Below are positions 6,253 to 7,700 of a stretch of DNA of 7,700 bases, piece after piece. Below the pieces are notes generated by a model. That model had not been told where the DNA came from. It ran no database searches and saw nothing but the letters and a program-made list of their open reading frames with translations. The DNA is from Gammaproteobacteria bacterium (GTDB lineage: Bacteria > Pseudomonadota > Gammaproteobacteria > HK1): the NCBI GenBank assembly GCA_022822245.1, contig JAJECB010000141.1, positions 1-7,700 of the forward strand, in the 5' to 3' direction. The position numbers and the translations under genes were made by a program. The stretch's first letter is position 1. The number at the start of each line of letters is the position of its first letter.

Positions 6253-6269
6253 GCCACACCCGCGCGCAA
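6241..6269 (-). promoter_or_regulatory. Putative promoter of the DUF1636-ABC importer operon
   Basis: On the minus strand TTGCGC (6269-6264) and TAACAT (6246-6241) are 17 nt apart. The -10 lies inside the Zur-like palindrome. Transcription would begin near 6234, leaving a leader of about 80 nt before the ATG at 6155. The leader carries two direct copies of GGCACTTGG (plus-strand sense) at 6194-6202 and 6210-6218. Confidence 0.5.
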
Positions 6270-6275
6270 CCTGAC

Positions 6276-6292
6276 TACGCACCAGGCTCATC
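6276..6292 (-). repeat. 17-bp repeat, copy 2 (upstream of the importer operon)
   Basis: Minus-strand GATGAGCCTGGTGCGTA is identical to plus-strand 713-729. It ends 6 nt before the predicted -35 of the importer operon and reads toward it, the same orientation relative to the promoter as the rubrerythrin copy. Confidence 0.6.
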
Positions 6293-6553
6293 TTGCACAG
6301 GCGACCGCGGGCATTACTTCGCGTGGAGCGTGCTACGGTCGCCGAATTCGCCTGGAACGCGCTGCATGACGCAACGTTTGTGGCCCGGAATCGGATTCCG
6401 CGCCAGTGCAGAGTCTGGAACTGAGCTTCGTACACAGTCGCGAAAGGCAATTGAGATCAGCACCATGACGCTCCTGTCGATGTCGAATTAGCCTCTCCGA
6501 CTGGCGGACCCTATCATGAGCGCGAACAGAGGAGCTCCAATCGAGGTTCTTCC
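6293..6553. other. Intergenic region between the importer operon and the DUF1289 gene
   Basis: No family-level coding similarity is visible on either strand. The short frames here have no ribosome sites. The leader just before 6554 contains GAGG (6543-6546) as the ribosome site of the DUF1289 gene and TATCAT (6512-6517) as a possible -10, but no convincing -35 stands at the right distance. Confidence 0.45.
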
Positions 6554-6763
6554 ATGAAACGGAGGGCAAAACGCGCGCAATCCCCATGCATCGACGTCTG
6601 CCGTCTCGACCCGAAGACGAGGTGGTGCCTGGGCTGTGGCAGGACCGCCGCTGAGATCAGAGAATGGCTCAAGCTCACACCGTTTCGCCGAAGCCGGCTT
6701 GAACGGGAACTCGCGCGGCGCCTGGTGAAGCTCGGACAGCGCACGCCAATGGAAGGCGAATGA
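6554..6763 (+). CDS. DUF1289 Cys4 small protein
   Basis: This 69-residue basic protein is a DUF1289 member, recognised by SPCIDVCRLDPKTRWCLGCGR (10-30 region) with C12, C16, C25 and C28, followed by the conserved EIREWLKLTPFRR (helix at about 35-47). The four cysteines probably bind one metal ion, likely zinc or an Fe-S centre; the molecular function of the family is unknown. Length is normal for stand-alone members. Start at 6554 follows GAGG by 7 nt. It stands alone on the plus strand, opposite to both neighbouring operons. A further small frame overlaps its stop but is not supported (see rejected items). Confidence 0.9.
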   Translation: MKRRAKRAQSPCIDVCRLDPKTRWCLGCGRTAAEIREWLKLTPFRRSRLERELARRLVKLGQRTPMEGE

Positions 6764-6915
6764 AACGGTCGACGAAGGACTTCGCGTTCTCGGCTCGGGG
6801 CTTGCGCAGCCCGGTCGCCGTGCCCCGGCCGTGCGCAATCCCGTCACGGCGCGCGAGGTACCGTTGCGGGGTCTCCGATTCGATCGAAGAGTCTCGCGCT
6901 TCGCGCAAGTTGTGG

Positions 6916-7026
6916 CTAGTGCCTCTGCACAGAGGTTTTGACCGGTTGGAACGACGCGGATGAGACCAACGAGGCGTTCAACTGATTGAATTTAAATCGA
7001 TTAAAACCTCTGTGCAGAGGTACTAG
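6916..7026. mobile_element. 111-bp MITE-like element with terminal inverted repeats
   Basis: The outer 24 bp (6916-6939 and 7003-7026) are inverted repeats with a single mismatch (G/A at the sixth position). Each begins with CTAG and contains the internal palindrome CCTCTGCACAGAGG or its complement, then a TTTT/AAAA tract. Similarity decays inward: beyond 24 bp about half of the next positions still pair. The interior of about 60 bp is non-coding and AT-richer than the surroundings, including GAATTTAAATC. The terminal CTAG pair fits insertion into CTAG, with either the 4-bp CTAG duplicated (as in some IS5-type elements) or the central TA duplicated (as in IS630/mariner-type elements). No transposase is present, so it would be mobilised in trans. 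It could also serve as a bidirectional terminator between the two convergent genes. Confidence 0.75.
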
Positions 7027-7325
7027 TGCCCGAGCATCCACGGACGACCACCGTATGCGCGTTGGTAGTCCTCGCGGCCGGAGCGATCCGCATCTGGACG
7101 GTCCGGCGCCCGGCGCGATTCCACCTGAGGCTCGTGCGCGCTCTTTTCGTTGCGCTCGTGGGCAATCCGCGTGTGGGGGTTCATGTCCGCGATGAACGGC
7201 GCGGTCACCGCGCGGGGCGCCGGTGAGCCGCAGGTCGGGCACTCCGAGGGCTCGGCATACTCGCTCATCGGCCGCCATGCCGTGAATCGGCCGCACTCGT
7301 CACAGGAATAGTCGTAGCGTGGCAT
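7023..7325 (-). CDS. fmdB: FmdB-family zinc-ribbon protein
   Basis: This 100-residue protein starts MPRYDYSCDECG and has the FmdB zinc ribbon with C8, C11, C29 and C32 (CDEC...CPTC) in the first 35 residues, the complete regulatory-type domain of PF09723. The middle (THTR-like NPHTRIAHERNEKSAHEP, about 49-66) and the C-terminal RPWMLGH match FmdB proteins found next to formamidase and acetamidase genes, where the protein is thought to regulate or assist amide metabolism. Start at 7325 is preceded by GGGAG and GAGG. It lies 102 nt downstream of the channel gene on the same strand, consistent with one amide-utilisation operon. The TAG stop (7025-7023) lies inside the terminal CTAG of the MITE-like element, so insertion occurred exactly at the 3' end of the gene without shortening the family C-terminus. 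Confidence 0.9.
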   Translation of the reverse strand: MPRYDYSCDECGRFTAWRPMSEYAEPSECPTCGSPAPRAVTAPFIADMNPHTRIAHERNEKSAHEPQVESRRAPDRPDADRSGREDYQRAYGGRPWMLGH

Positions 7326-7427
7326 GCGCCTCGTCTCCCTTGCCGCTCTGGCGATTCCCGTCCCGCGCGCGCGCTCCTCGCCGAACGGCCGGGGCGGGCG
7401 GCGCGCCGACGACGGAGGGTTACGGAT

Positions 7428-7700
7428 TCAGCCGATCCGGCCGGTCAGCAGCAGATACCCCGGGATCCAGCCCGTGTAGATGCCCTGCGCGGCACAGATC
7501 GCCCCCGTCATCTTGGCGATGGGCTTCTTCAGCGCCAGCAGCGCCCAGAACAGAAGCCACAGGACGGCCCATGAGCCCCAGCAGATCCCGAGCCAGATGC
7601 CCCAGCCTCCGGTCGCGCCGGCGAAAGCGTCAATCGTGATGGGAATGACGGTGATGCCGACGAAGAAGCAGAACCAACCCAGTCCGCGACCGTCGGCGCC
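7428..7700 (-). CDS. AmiS/UreI-family amide or urea channel, C-terminal half (runs off the window)
   Basis: Ninety codons and a TGA stop are present. The 5' part lies beyond the right edge, and no start codon for the fragment is in the window. The protein is strongly hydrophobic, with membrane segments at about residues 7-26, 33-57 and 62-86 of the fragment. GIWLGICWGSWAVLWLLFW (34-52) and KPIAKMTGAICAAQGIYTGW (59-78), followed by IPGYLLL, match the last three helices of UreI/AmiS, including the conserved W-x-x-x-W pattern and the terminal E/Q-G-x-x-T-x-W-I-P motif. Family members are hexameric inner-membrane channels that pass urea or short aliphatic amides. The downstream fmdB gene favours an amide (formamide/acetamide) role over urea, but specificity cannot be read from this half. 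Confidence 0.85.
   Translation of the reverse strand, partial: GADGRGLGWFCFFVGITVIPITIDAFAGATGGWGIWLGICWGSWAVLWLLFWALLALKKPIAKMTGAICAAQGIYTGWIPGYLLLTGRIG

Noticed and set aside
6760..6963. 67-codon plus-strand frame overlapping the DUF1289 stop by ATGA
   Set aside because: The coupled start is tempting, but the product matches no family I know, is Arg/Ser-rich, and ends inside the MITE-like element. A decayed gene is possible but unsupported.

Overview
The window looks like chromosome from a high-GC alphaproteobacterium, most likely a Rhodobacterales-type organism. This rests on gene content: a DUF1636 metal-binding protein, a DUF1289 protein, a rubrerythrin that normally travels with a heterodisulfide-reductase-like Fe-S gene, an FmdB/AmiS amide pair and GC-rich codon use. 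No rRNA or tRNA is present to fix the taxonomy.

Layout from left to right. (1) 1-306, minus: the N-terminus of a Tat-exported cyclase-family (kynurenine formamidase-like) protein, running off the left edge, with a palindromic operator in its promoter spacer. (2) 823-1242, plus: a single-domain rubrerythrin, followed after a perfect GC hairpin by the wreck of its usual partner, a two-cluster Fe-S / heterodisulfide-reductase-like gene. (3) About 1670-2476: a scar region with a terminator-like hairpin, a frameshifted C-terminal remnant of a group II intron reverse transcriptase, and about 380 bases with nothing recognisable. (4) 6155 down to the scar, minus: a tightly coupled four-gene operon of a DUF1636 protein, a family-5 (NikA/DppA/CntA-like) solute-binding protein and two Dpp/Nik-type permeases. 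Each junction is a 4-nt stop/start overlap. The second permease loses its family C-terminus at about 2477 and reads on into the scar. The two ATPase genes expected next are absent. (5) 6554-6763, plus: a DUF1289 Cys4 protein. (6) 6916-7026: a 111-bp MITE-like element with near-perfect terminal inverted repeats ending in CTAG. (7) 7325-7023 and 7700-7428, minus: an FmdB zinc-ribbon protein and the C-terminal half of an AmiS/UreI-type amide/urea channel, i.e. the tail of an amide-utilisation operon.

The most interesting system is the importer operon. A perfect 12-bp palindrome resembling a Zur (zinc uptake regulator) core overlaps the predicted -10 box, so the operon may be a zinc-responsive importer of metal or metal-chelate of the Nik/Cnt type, with the DUF1636 protein as an accessory metal-binding factor. 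As it stands here it is incomplete: the last permease is truncated and the ATPases are missing, so it either borrows ATPases or is decaying. A 17-bp sequence is shared, in the same orientation relative to the promoter, between this operon and the rubrerythrin gene.
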